Assembly (NCBI GenBank): GCA_036258055.1
Contig: DATAEK010000270.1
Coordinates: 1-10,393, forward strand
Length of the DNA: 10,393 bases
Source: DATAEK01 sp036258055
GTDB taxonomy: Bacteria; Acidobacteriota; Vicinamibacteria; Vicinamibacterales; 2-12-FULL-66-21
Reading direction: 5' to 3'
A program made the translations under genes and the position numbers. Below the pieces are notes generated by a model. The model was not told where the DNA came from, ran no database searches, and worked only from the letters and a program-made list of their open reading frames with translations. Below are positions 1-7,101 of the stretch, piece by piece. The stretch's first letter is position 1, and each line of letters opens with the position of its first letter.

Positions 1-704
1 TCACACAACTGCGACACCACAAGGCCACTGCAGCCATCGCGGCGCTCGTTGCGCTGGGTGCGATCGCCGCAGTCGGCTGGTGGATCAGAACCCTGCAGGT
101 GCGACAGGCCCAGACTCTCACTCAGGTCCCTGCGGCTCCATCAGTGCAGCGCAAGCTGACGCGCCTGACCTTCGGACCGGGATTGCAGACCGATGCTGCC
201 TTCTCGCCGGACGGGCGGTTCGTCGCCTACGCGTCAGACAGCGCCGGCGACTTCGACATCTGGGTGCAGCCGATTGCCGGAGGCGATCCCGTGCAGGTCA
301 CGAAGTCGCCGGCGCAGGAGACGCAGCCCGACTGGTCGCCCGATTACGCCTGGCCGGGCAACATCCGGGAGCTGCAGAACTTGATCGAGCGCGCGGTGAT
401 TCGGTCGACGGGCGAGCGCCTCGAAGTTCCTGTCTGGGACCTGGATCAGCGCGTTGTCGCCGCACCGAAGATCATCGCTTCACCACGGACCATTGACGAG
501 TGCAGTGCGCACCGCACACTCGAAGAGACCGAGCGCGCGCAGATTCTCGCGACACTCAAGGAGACAGGTGGCGTGCTGTCCGGTCCGAAGGGCGCTGCGA
601 AGATCCTGGGCATCCACCGCAGCACGCTGCAGTTCCGGATGAAGAAACTCGGGATCGAACGCCGACCGTCCGAATACGACCTGGTTGGCGAAGTCGCCGA
701 ATGA
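1..704 (+). CDS. Chimeric protein: membrane-anchored PD40 propeller start fused to sigma-54-activator C-terminus (5' partial)
   Basis: The reading frame is open from the left edge (first full codon at 3) to TGA at 702-704, so the true start lies outside; a GTG at 99 is internal. About 21 hydrophobic, Ala-rich residues (nt 24-86, ending VGWWIR) form one transmembrane helix. PD40/TolB-like repeats follow, with FSPDGR (nt 210-227), DFDIWV and DWSPD. This is the usual layout of acidobacterial winged-helix or Ser/Thr-kinase sensors carrying a C-terminal beta-propeller. At nt 342-347 the frame changes family without a break: YAWPGNIRELQNLIERAV is the end of a sigma-54 AAA+ domain, and nt 540-656 encode a Fis helix-turn-helix (SGPKGAAKILGIHRSTLQFR). 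The AAA+ Walker A, Walker B and GAFTGA regions and most of the propeller are absent. The product would put a DNA-binding domain after an extracytoplasmic domain, so it is probably non-functional. It stops 4 nt before the convergent glucosidase gene. Confidence 0.8.
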   Translation, partial: TQLRHHKATAAIAALVALGAIAAVGWWIRTLQVRQAQTLTQVPAAPSVQRKLTRLTFGPGLQTDAAFSPDGRFVAYASDSAGDFDIWVQPIAGGDPVQVTKSPAQETQPDWSPDYAWPGNIRELQNLIERAVIRSTGERLEVPVWDLDQRVVAAPKIIASPRTIDECSAHRTLEETERAQILATLKETGGVLSGPKGAAKILGIHRSTLQFRMKKLGIERRPSEYDLVGEVAE

Positions 705-708
705 ACGG

Positions 709-3435
709 TCACCGGGCGGCCGGAGCGGATTCGTAGAGGCGGCGCTCCCCTGCTTTCAAGAACTCGGCCCGGTCCAGCACGCCAAACATCTGGATCAGGC
801 CGGCAACGAGTCCAGTCCAGCCGGTCTGGTGACTCGCGCCGATTCCCGCGCCATTGTCTCCGTGGAAGTACTCGTAGAAAAGCAGGTAGTCCTTCCAGTA
901 AGGGTCAGTCTGAAATTTCTTCGTGCCTCCGAACACCGGCCGACGCCCCGAGGCATCCTGGAGAAAGATCCGCGAGAGCCGGTCGCCAATGTCTCTGCTG
1001 ACTTCGAACAGATTCATCAACCGCCCGGAGCCGGTTGGACATTCCACCTGGAAGCTGTCTCCGTAGTACAGGTAGTACTGGAGCAGGGCGCGGATGATGA
1101 GCACGTTGAGCGGCATCCAGATCGGTCCGCGCCAGTTGGAGTTCCCGCCGAACATTCCCGAATCCGATTCGGCGGGCAGGTAGGCCACCCGGTATTCCCG
1201 CGAGTCCACGGTGAACACGTACGGGTGCTCCAGGTGCGCGCGAGAGAGCGCGCGCAGTCCGTACGGGCTCAGGAACTCGTCTTCGTCGAGCATCCGGGCG
1301 AGGATGCGCCGGAGCCGGGTTTCGTTCACGAGCGCGAGAATTCCGCGGCCTTCGGCCCCCTCGTGCCCGCGCCCGGTCGCATGGACGCTCTCCGCCAACT
1401 CCGGCATCTGCGCCATCCGCTTGTTCCAGTGATCGACCGTGCCTGGCACGCGCTCGCGCTGCCACTGCTCGACGATGGTCGTCGCGCATAGCGGCAGGAG
1501 GCCGACGATCGAGCGCACCCTGAGCCGCTGCGCCCGGCCGTCCGGCAGCCTGAGCACGTCGTAGTAGAACCCGTCCTCCTCGTCCCACATGCCCTCCGGA
1601 CCGAGCCGGTTCATCCCCGAAGCGATCCACAGGAAGTGCTCGACGAACTTGTTGCCCATGTCCGCGTAGGTGGGGTCGACGGCCGCGAGCTCCACCGACA
1701 TCTGGAGCATGTTCTGACAGAAGAACGCCATCCATGCCGTGCCGTCAGCCTGCTCGAGGTACCCGCCGGTCGGCAGCGGGGCGCTTCTGTCGAACACGCC
1801 GATGTTGTCGAGTCCCAGGAACCCGCCCTCGAATACGTTGTTGCCAAACCGGTCCTTTCGATTCACCCACCAGTTGAAGTTGAGCAACAGCTTCAGATAC
1901 GCGCGTTTCAGGAATTCGAGGTCGACGACCTTATCCACCAGCTGAATCTTGTAGAGGAAGAGAGTCGCCCACGCGTGCACCGGGGGATTGACGTCACTGT
2001 AGTTCCACTCGTACGCGGGAATCTGACCGCTGGGGTGCATGTACACTTCGCGCAGCATCAGATCGAGCTGCGTGCGCGCGAAGTCCGGGTCCACGACCGC
2101 GAGCGCGATGCAGTGAAAAGCGAGGTCCCAGGCGGCATACCACGGGTACTCCCACTTGTCCGGCATCGAGATCACGTCGTCGTTCAGCATGTGGTACCAC
2201 TCGCGGTTCCGGACATGTCGGGTGGAGCCGCGCAGCGGATGGGCCCCGTGCTCGAGGAGCCACCTGTCCGCATTGAACAGGAAATACTGTTTGCTCCAGA
2301 GCATTCCGGCGAGCGCCTGGCGCATCACGGCTGCCTTGTCCTTCCCGATGGAGTCGGGCGCGATTGATGCGTAGAACTCGTCGGCTTCGCGCAATCGCTG
2401 GTCGAAGACGGTGTCGAACGCCCGGCCGAAGCGCCCTGCGGCCTCACTCGGCGATCCGTTCGTGATTCGCAGCCGCCAGACGACCGTCTGCCCGGCGCCG
2501 ACCATCGCCTGGTACTGCGCGGCTACCTTCGTTCCGGTGGTGGTTGAATTGACTGCGTCCTTCCCTCCGTGGACGACGTAATCGTTGATGCCGTCCTTGA
2601 CGTAGGGCGTCGCGTTGCGGGATTGGAAAAGACGCTCGTTGTTGGTCTCGTTCTCGGTGAACAGCAGCGCCGGATCGCCGTCACAGTAGAGCGTGAACTC
2701 TCCGAGCTCGGGATGTGATGCACGGACAGCTTTCACGCCTTGCAAAGCGCTGCCGGTCAACACAGGCTTGACCGCATCCTGTTGCCAGCTCCACGTGTTC
2801 CGGAACCAGAGCGTGGGCACCACGTGAACGAGCGATGCGTCCGGCCCGCGATTCGCGACGGTGATCCGGATCAGGAGCTCCTCGGGAGCCGCTTTGGCGT
2901 ACTCGACGAAGACGTCGAAGTAGCGATCGTCGTTGAAGATTCCCGTGTCGACGAGCTCGTACTCCATGTCCAGGCGTCCGCGGCGTCTATTCGTGTTCAG
3001 GAGATCGGTGTAGGGATAGGCGGCCTGCGGATACTTGTACAGGTATTTCATGTACGAGTGCGTGGGCGTGTTGTCGAGATGGAAGTAGTACTCCTTCACG
3101 TCCTCGGCGTGATTGCCCTCGGAGTTGGTAAGGCCGAATAGGCGTTCCTTGAGGATCGGATCCTTGCCGTTCCACAGCGCGAGCGCGAAGCAGAGACGCT
3201 GCTTCTCGTCTGAGATCCCGGCCAGGCCATCCTCACCCCAGTGGTACGCACGCGAGCGGGCTTGATCGTGCGTGAAGTACTCCCAGGCGTCGCCGTTCTC
3301 GCTGTAATCCTCTCGCACCGTCCCCCACTGACGCTCGCTGAGGTACGGTCCCCATTTCTTCCACGGCACGCCGCGCTCCCGCGCCTCGCGCAACCGCCTT
3401 CGTTCTGCGACTTCGAGGATGGTCGGGCTCGGCAT
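709..3435 (-). CDS. GH63-like / MGH1-like glycoside hydrolase (glucosidase), 908 aa
   Basis: This is a full-length member of the large bacterial 'glucosidase' group related to GH63 and mannosylglycerate hydrolase. Residues about 25-130 carry the group's strongly conserved start (WKKWGPYLSERQWGTVREDY, HWGEDGLAGI, LFGLTNSEGNH), and residues about 130-350 are a predicted beta-sandwich with FRNTWSW at 211-217. An (alpha/alpha)6 barrel runs from about 365 to 895. By analogy with GH63 enzymes, Asp437 in YAAWDLAFH is the likely acid and Glu855 in FYEYFHGDNGAG the likely base; this is inference. There is no signal peptide, so a cytoplasmic role on a gluco-oligosaccharide or compatible-solute glucoside is likely, but the substrate cannot be told. 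ATG at 3435 is preceded by AAAGGAG (3440-3446) with a 4-nt spacer, which fixes the start. No partner sugar gene lies beside it, so it seems to be transcribed alone. Confidence 0.9.
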   Translation of the reverse strand: MPSPTILEVAERRRLREARERGVPWKKWGPYLSERQWGTVREDYSENGDAWEYFTHDQARSRAYHWGEDGLAGISDEKQRLCFALALWNGKDPILKERLFGLTNSEGNHAEDVKEYYFHLDNTPTHSYMKYLYKYPQAAYPYTDLLNTNRRRGRLDMEYELVDTGIFNDDRYFDVFVEYAKAAPEELLIRITVANRGPDASLVHVVPTLWFRNTWSWQQDAVKPVLTGSALQGVKAVRASHPELGEFTLYCDGDPALLFTENETNNERLFQSRNATPYVKDGINDYVVHGGKDAVNSTTTGTKVAAQYQAMVGAGQTVVWRLRITNGSPSEAAGRFGRAFDTVFDQRLREADEFYASIAPDSIGKDKAAVMRQALAGMLWSKQYFLFNADRWLLEHGAHPLRGSTRHVRNREWYHMLNDDVISMPDKWEYPWYAAWDLAFHCIALAVVDPDFARTQLDLMLREVYMHPSGQIPAYEWNYSDVNPPVHAWATLFLYKIQLVDKVVDLEFLKRAYLKLLLNFNWWVNRKDRFGNNVFEGGFLGLDNIGVFDRSAPLPTGGYLEQADGTAWMAFFCQNMLQMSVELAAVDPTYADMGNKFVEHFLWIASGMNRLGPEGMWDEEDGFYYDVLRLPDGRAQRLRVRSIVGLLPLCATTIVEQWQRERVPGTVDHWNKRMAQMPELAESVHATGRGHEGAEGRGILALVNETRLRRILARMLDEDEFLSPYGLRALSRAHLEHPYVFTVDSREYRVAYLPAESDSGMFGGNSNWRGPIWMPLNVLIIRALLQYYLYYGDSFQVECPTGSGRLMNLFEVSRDIGDRLSRIFLQDASGRRPVFGGTKKFQTDPYWKDYLLFYEYFHGDNGAGIGASHQTGWTGLVAGLIQMFGVLDRAEFLKAGERRLYESAPAAR

Positions 3436-3483
3436 GGAACTCCTTTCGTCCGCTCCTCCTCTGCGATCATAGGCGTCCGATTG

Positions 3484-3512
3484 CTGATAGGGATTGAGAT
3501 CTGTAGACGCAA
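3484..3512 (-). promoter_or_regulatory. Candidate promoter of the glucosidase gene
   Basis: On the minus strand, TTGCGT (3507-3512) and TATCAG (3484-3489) are separated by exactly 17 bases, about 50 bases upstream of the glucosidase ATG. A second possible -10, TATGAT (3466-3471), lies closer but has no good -35 partner. Both are motif matches by eye in a GC-rich genome, so either could be chance. Confidence 0.3.
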
Positions 3513-3542
3513 CCTCATCCGGTCAGGCTTCGCGCGCCCTAT

Positions 3543-3791
3543 GGAATCGCGGTGCGGCTCTCTGCCGGCGCGCCCCGGTGGAGGCTCATCCGCCAATTGC
3601 TTGCCGAGAGCGGCGTGCTGGCGGTGCTGGGCGGATCGGCCGGCATCCTGGTGGCGGAATTCGGTCGGGATCTGCTGTGGTCGTTCCGCCCCACCGGCAT
3701 GCGCGACGATTTCCTCGATCTGAGCCTGGAGCCGCGGGTGTTGTGGTTCACCGTTCTGGTTGCCGTGACTTGGCAACTGGTGAAGCTCTGA
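3543..3791 (+). pseudogene. Remnant of an ADOP/MacB-type ABC permease gene
   Basis: About 80 codons in one frame match only the end of the first FtsX domain of acidobacterial permeases: IAVRLSAGAPRWRLIRQLL, then a hydrophobic Gly-rich helix, then GRDLLWSFRP and DLSLEPRVLWFTVLVAV. The stretch aligns with residues about 305-380 of the intact permease nearby, where the start reads IAVRVSLGATRWRIVRQLL, but it is not a close copy and carries the GRDLLWSFRP variant found in other paralogues. Similarity begins abruptly at about 3546 and ends at about 3775, where TWQLVKL and a stop (3789-3791) replace the expected GVLFGLAPAL-type continuation. In-frame upstream sequence reaches a TAG at 3504-3506. 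A GTG at 3552 could open a 79-codon frame, but it has no ribosome site and lacks the periplasmic domain and most helices of a roughly 800-residue family. It is read as a decayed fragment, on the strand opposite the intact permease. Confidence 0.75.
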
Positions 3792-3826
3792 CGGACACAG
3801 ACTGACTGATCCTCGCAGAAGCTGCA

Positions 3827-3848
3827 CTGTTTCTCCGACGGAGAACAG
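3827..3848. terminator. Candidate hairpin between the permease and the permease remnant
   Basis: CTGTTTCTCC (3827-3836) and GGAGAACAG (3840-3848) can pair over 9 bases with one bulged T around a GAC loop. The hairpin begins 3 bases after the permease stop on the minus strand and also follows the remnant on the plus strand. No T-run follows on either strand, so it is not a classical intrinsic terminator. Outside it lie AGACTGAC (3799-3806) and its exact reverse complement GTCAGTCT (3851-3858), which overlaps the permease stop. Confidence 0.35.
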
Positions 3849-3851
3849 GCG

Positions 3852-6311
3852 TCAGTCTTGACGGAGCGCAACCAGCGGATCCAGCCGCGTCGCCTTGTGT
3901 GCGGGCCAGAGGCACGCCGTCAGCGCCACAATTGCCAGCAGCGCGGCAATTGACACGAGCGTGAGCGGATCGCGTCCGCTCATACGAACGAGCAGGTCGC
4001 TGCTCTCGAAGATTTTGCCGACGCCAAATGCGGCGGCGATGCCGATCGTCAAGCCGATGCTCAGATGAAAGAGCGCGCGCCGCAGGAACAGCCACATCAC
4101 GTGTGTCGAGGCGGCGCCGAGCGCCATCCTCAGGCCAATTTCCTGAGTGCGCTGGGTCACGGAGTATGCCGTCACGGCGTAGAGGCCGACTGCCGAGAGC
4201 ATCAGGGCAATGAACGCAAAGATCGCGAACATCGTCCCGAAGACTCGGAATGGCCACCGCTGGCGCGCGAGGTTTTCATCCATCGTCCGAATGTTGAACA
4301 GCGGCAGATCGGGATCGACCGCGCGCAGTTCCTCGCGGACGACAGCGATCGCGCCAGACGGATCACCCTCGCTGCGCGCCAGGAGCACCATGAACCCTCT
4401 TGGATCGATCCGGTACGGCAGGTAGGCAACCGGATCGGTTTCCGCCTCGTCGAAGTTCGCCTGTCGCACGTTTGGCGCGACGCCGACGATCGTCGCCGTC
4501 AGGGAGGTCGGGATGCCGCCGGTCGGCGCCGCACCGCCGGCGAGATCCATGCTCAACACGATCCGCTGGCCGATCGGATCCTCCTTTGGAAAATGCATCT
4601 GCACGAATCGCGTGTTGACGACCGCGCTGCCCTGGCCCGCAGTGCCATCCGCGGCAGTGAACGCTCGTCCCCGAAGAATCGACAGGCCGATGGTGTCGAA
4701 GTAGCGCGGGTCCACGGTGAGCATCGTCACTGCGGGCGGCTGTTCGCCGGAGGCCAGCGGCCGACCGTCGACGGCGAGTAGTCGCCGGTAGCCGCCCATC
4801 ATCGGAGCATTGCTGGCCACGCTGACTGCCCGGACCCTTCCGTTTGCCTGCAGTCGTTCCTGGAGTTGTTGGTAGAACGCAAGACGCTGCTCGATCGATG
4901 GATACTTGCGTTCCGGCAAGGCCAGCGACATGGTCAGCAAGCGCGATGTATCGATACCGAGATCACTGCGGTATAGCGTGAGAAAGTTGCGCATCATGAA
5001 GCCGGCGCCGGCGAGAAGAGCGAGAGTGAGCGCGAGCTCCGCGATGATGAGCGCGCCGGTCCACCGGCGGGCTCGAATGCCACCCGTACCCGACCGTCCC
5101 CCTTCTTTCAAGACCTCGTTAACATCGGTCTTCGACACGTGCAGCGCAGGCGCGAGCCCGAAGATCACTCCTGTCCCGAGACAAATCGCGGCGAGAAACG
5201 CAAAAACGCTGGGGTCCATCGTGAACGTCATCCAGTACGGCTTGCCGACATCCTGCGTCGCGGCATCGAACCAGCGCACTCCGAAGATCGAGAGGGCGAA
5301 GCCGAGCACGCCGCTGATCAGCGCAAGCATGACGCTCTCAATCAGCAGTTGCCGGACGATGCGCCAGCGGGTGGCGCCTAGCGAAACGCGCACGGCAATC
5401 TCGCGAGACCGGAACGCGGAGCGCGCCAACAGCAGGTTCGCAACGTTCGCGCAAGCGATTAGAAGCACGAATGCGACAGCGCCCATCAGCGACAGGAAGA
5501 TCGCCCTGATGGGTCCGCCGGCGACGCGCTGGTTGTACGACTGAACGCGCGGTTGGATGCCTTTATTGGTGTCGGGGTAATCGTTCGACAGCCGCTGGCC
5601 GATCGTCTGAAGCTCGGCGTGGGCCTGTTCCTGGGACGCTGTGGGTGCGAGCCGCCCCATCACGTCGAAACCCCGCGAGTTGCGCTTCTGGTTCTCCAGG
5701 TCCCGAATGGTCGAGAGCGGCTGCCACAAGTCGGCGTTGAAGGGAAATTTGAAGTCTTCGGGCATCACGCCGATGACGGCCGACGGCGTATCGTTCACCC
5801 GAATGGTCCGGCCAACAACGGCGGGGTCGCTGCCGTACCGGTTCCTCCAGACGCCGTTGCCGAGCATCACGACGGCTGCTGCGCCGGGGCGATCGTCTTC
5901 GGGCAGGAAGTCCCGCCCGATCGTAGGTGACTGGCCGAGCAATTTGAACCCATTGGCCGATATGTACACGCCGCTGAAACGCTCAGGCGGCTTGCCTTCG
6001 TCGCTGAGGTTCATGGTCGCGCCGGTATAGGCAGCCAGCGCCGTGAAGGTTTTGGTTGCCGCGCTCCAGTCCTTGAAGTCCAGATACGAGACGCCCATGT
6101 TGCGATCGCGCACTGGATCCCGCGATCCGATCGCCATGATCCGGGCCTGATCGGTGAACGGCAGTCCGCGAATCAGCACGGCGTTGACGAAAGTGAACAC
6201 CGTGGCGTTCACGCCAATGCCAAGGGCCAGTGCGGTCGCGGCAACAAGCGTGAACCATTTGTCTTTGACCAGGAGGCGGGTCGCGAACTGCAGGTCCTGC
6301 CAGAGGCCCAT
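3852..6311 (-). CDS. ABC transporter permease of the ADOP (acidobacterial duplicated orphan permease) type, 819 aa
   Basis: This inner-membrane protein belongs to the MacB/FtsX mechanotransmission superfamily and has the duplicated arrangement. Residues 1-17 are the conserved amphipathic lead (MGLWQDLQFATRLLVKDKW), and about 20-46 form helix 1. About 50-265 are the first MacB_PCD periplasmic domain (GVSYLDFKDW, GRDFLPEDD, VIGVMPEDFKFP). About 270-390 are the first FtsX helices (LIACANVANLLLARS, IAVRVSLGATRWRIVRQLL, FGLAPALHVSK). About 420-440 form a linking helix, about 445-680 the second periplasmic domain, and about 690-815 the second FtsX domain (QEIGLRMALGA, then the usual RLDPLVALRQD end). 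No ATPase gene is adjacent, as is common for this group, so the substrate and the partner ATPase are unknown. The start ATG at 6311 has GGTGAG (6317-6322) 5 nt upstream. No PadR-type regulator gene, often found beside such permeases, is present in this window. Confidence 0.93.
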   Translation of the reverse strand: MGLWQDLQFATRLLVKDKWFTLVAATALALGIGVNATVFTFVNAVLIRGLPFTDQARIMAIGSRDPVRDRNMGVSYLDFKDWSAATKTFTALAAYTGATMNLSDEGKPPERFSGVYISANGFKLLGQSPTIGRDFLPEDDRPGAAAVVMLGNGVWRNRYGSDPAVVGRTIRVNDTPSAVIGVMPEDFKFPFNADLWQPLSTIRDLENQKRNSRGFDVMGRLAPTASQEQAHAELQTIGQRLSNDYPDTNKGIQPRVQSYNQRVAGGPIRAIFLSLMGAVAFVLLIACANVANLLLARSAFRSREIAVRVSLGATRWRIVRQLLIESVMLALISGVLGFALSIFGVRWFDAATQDVGKPYWMTFTMDPSVFAFLAAICLGTGVIFGLAPALHVSKTDVNEVLKEGGRSGTGGIRARRWTGALIIAELALTLALLAGAGFMMRNFLTLYRSDLGIDTSRLLTMSLALPERKYPSIEQRLAFYQQLQERLQANGRVRAVSVASNAPMMGGYRRLLAVDGRPLASGEQPPAVTMLTVDPRYFDTIGLSILRGRAFTAADGTAGQGSAVVNTRFVQMHFPKEDPIGQRIVLSMDLAGGAAPTGGIPTSLTATIVGVAPNVRQANFDEAETDPVAYLPYRIDPRGFMVLLARSEGDPSGAIAVVREELRAVDPDLPLFNIRTMDENLARQRWPFRVFGTMFAIFAFIALMLSAVGLYAVTAYSVTQRTQEIGLRMALGAASTHVMWLFLRRALFHLSIGLTIGIAAAFGVGKIFESSDLLVRMSGRDPLTLVSIAALLAIVALTACLWPAHKATRLDPLVALRQD

Positions 6312-6360
6312 GTCATCTCACCAGAAACAAGCAGAATTGACGTTTGGACATCTATTACGC

Positions 6361-6371
6361 AGAACCGTTCT
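6361..6371. promoter_or_regulatory. Small palindrome upstream of the ABC permease, possible operator
   Basis: AGAACCGTTCT is a perfect 5+1+5 inverted repeat about 50 bases before the permease ATG, where a promoter would be expected. An overlapping second repeat, GAACC (6362-6366) with GGTTC (6375-6379), could form an alternative arm. I see no strong -35/-10 pair beside it. The rest of 6312-6505 shows no further structure I can support. Confidence 0.25.
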
Positions 6372-6505
6372 GAAGGTTCACAAAAGACGGGCTCACGCGT
6401 CCCCGGCGAGCGACGCGATGGCGACCGCGCGGCATGGGTGGTACGGCGACCGGCGAGGCAGACGGGACGACACGCGCAGCTGGGGTGTATAAGGAGTGTG
6501 ATCGC

Positions 6506-6553
6506 GTGCCGCGACAGTTCGGGGAGCGCCGGTTCACCTCCCGTGTCTCGTGA
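6506..6553 (+). CDS. Possible 15-codon leader peptide before the acetyltransferase gene
   Basis: AAGGAG (6491-6496), directly after TATAAG (6488-6493), is followed by a 9-nt spacer and GTG at 6506. The frame runs 15 codons (MPRQFGERRFTSRVS) to TGA at 6551-6553. That stop overlaps a GTG at 6550 which is in frame with the acetyltransferase, giving a GTGA junction as in coupled genes. The TATAAG box cannot serve as the promoter of this same site because the ribosome site overlaps it. The peptide resembles nothing known to me and may be chance. Confidence 0.2.
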   Translation: MPRQFGERRFTSRVS

Positions 6554-6564
6554 AGGGTCCGAGC

Positions 6565-7083
6565 ATGATCGTCATCGTGAACGGTGTCGACGTTGAAGTG
6601 CGTGCTTGCAGGGAATCGGATGTTCCGTTGCTGCTGGAATTCTTCCGCTCCCTGGCCGCTTTTGAAAAGCTGACGATCTCCGCCACTGAGGATTCGGTTC
6701 GAACGGCGCTTTTTGGCGAAGCCCCGGCTGCACACGCGCTGCTTGCGTTTGCTGAAGGCAGGCCCATCGGCTACGCCGTTTATTTCTTCACCTTTTCGAC
6801 GATGATCGGCAAGCGCGGTCTCTGGCTCGAAGATCTGTACATCGAGCCGGTTTTTCGAAGGAAGGGCATCGGCCAGGCTCTGATGAGTTACCTGGCGGAG
6901 ATCGCTGCGAAGAACGATTGCGGTCGGTTCGAATGGAGCGTGCTGGAGTGGAACCAGTCCGCGATCCGCTTTTACGAGCAGCTTGGCGCAAACCTTCTCA
7001 AGGATTGGTGGATCTGTCGCTTGGACGAGGCGGGTTTGAGGCAGGTCGCAAGCAAGCTTCCGCTCGCGAACGCAGACGAGTAA
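6565..7083 (+). CDS. GNAT family N-acetyltransferase, spermidine/spermine acetyltransferase-like, 172 aa
   Basis: A soluble single-domain GNAT enzyme that should transfer acetyl from acetyl-CoA to an amine. The acetyl-CoA motif lies at residues about 88-106 (LEDLYIEPVFRRKGIGQAL, with the R-x-x-G-x-G pyrophosphate loop). The second part, EWSVLEWNQSAIRFYEQLGA at about 123-142, contains the helix and the Tyr often used as general acid. GLWLEDLYIEP together with FEWSVLEWN is typical of the SSAT and thialysine acetyltransferase branch, so a polyamine or lysine-analogue substrate is plausible but not proven. ATG at 6565 is preferred because GAAGGG (6552-6557) sits 7 nt upstream; GTG at 6550 would add five residues. 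The length is normal for the family. The gene converges on the cupin gene 18 nt downstream with no visible terminator. Confidence 0.88.
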   Translation: MIVIVNGVDVEVRACRESDVPLLLEFFRSLAAFEKLTISATEDSVRTALFGEAPAAHALLAFAEGRPIGYAVYFFTFSTMIGKRGLWLEDLYIEPVFRRKGIGQALMSYLAEIAAKNDCGRFEWSVLEWNQSAIRFYEQLGANLLKDWWICRLDEAGLRQVASKLPLANADE

Positions 7084-7101
7084 TACAGATTCCGTGCGCC
7101 G

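Noticed and set aside
1235..1256. Perfect 8-bp GC-rich hairpin (TGCGCGCG and CGCGCGCA with a 6-nt loop)
   Set aside because: It lies inside the glucosidase coding region and encodes conserved-looking residues. Alternating GC runs are expected in this base composition.
685..1491. Long + strand open frame of 268 codons opposite the glucosidase
   Set aside because: It is a shadow of a GC-rich gene on the other strand. Its translation shows no domain, and the minus-strand frame matches a known family over its full length.
3552..3791. A real 79-codon membrane protein gene
   Set aside because: It matches an internal slice of a much larger permease family, has no ribosome site, and lacks the domain's other helices, so a gene remnant fits better.
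6550..6567. GTG at 6550 as the definite start of the acetyltransferase
   Set aside because: It would place the GAAGGG site inside the gene and has no ribosome site of its own; only coupling to the doubtful leader would support it.
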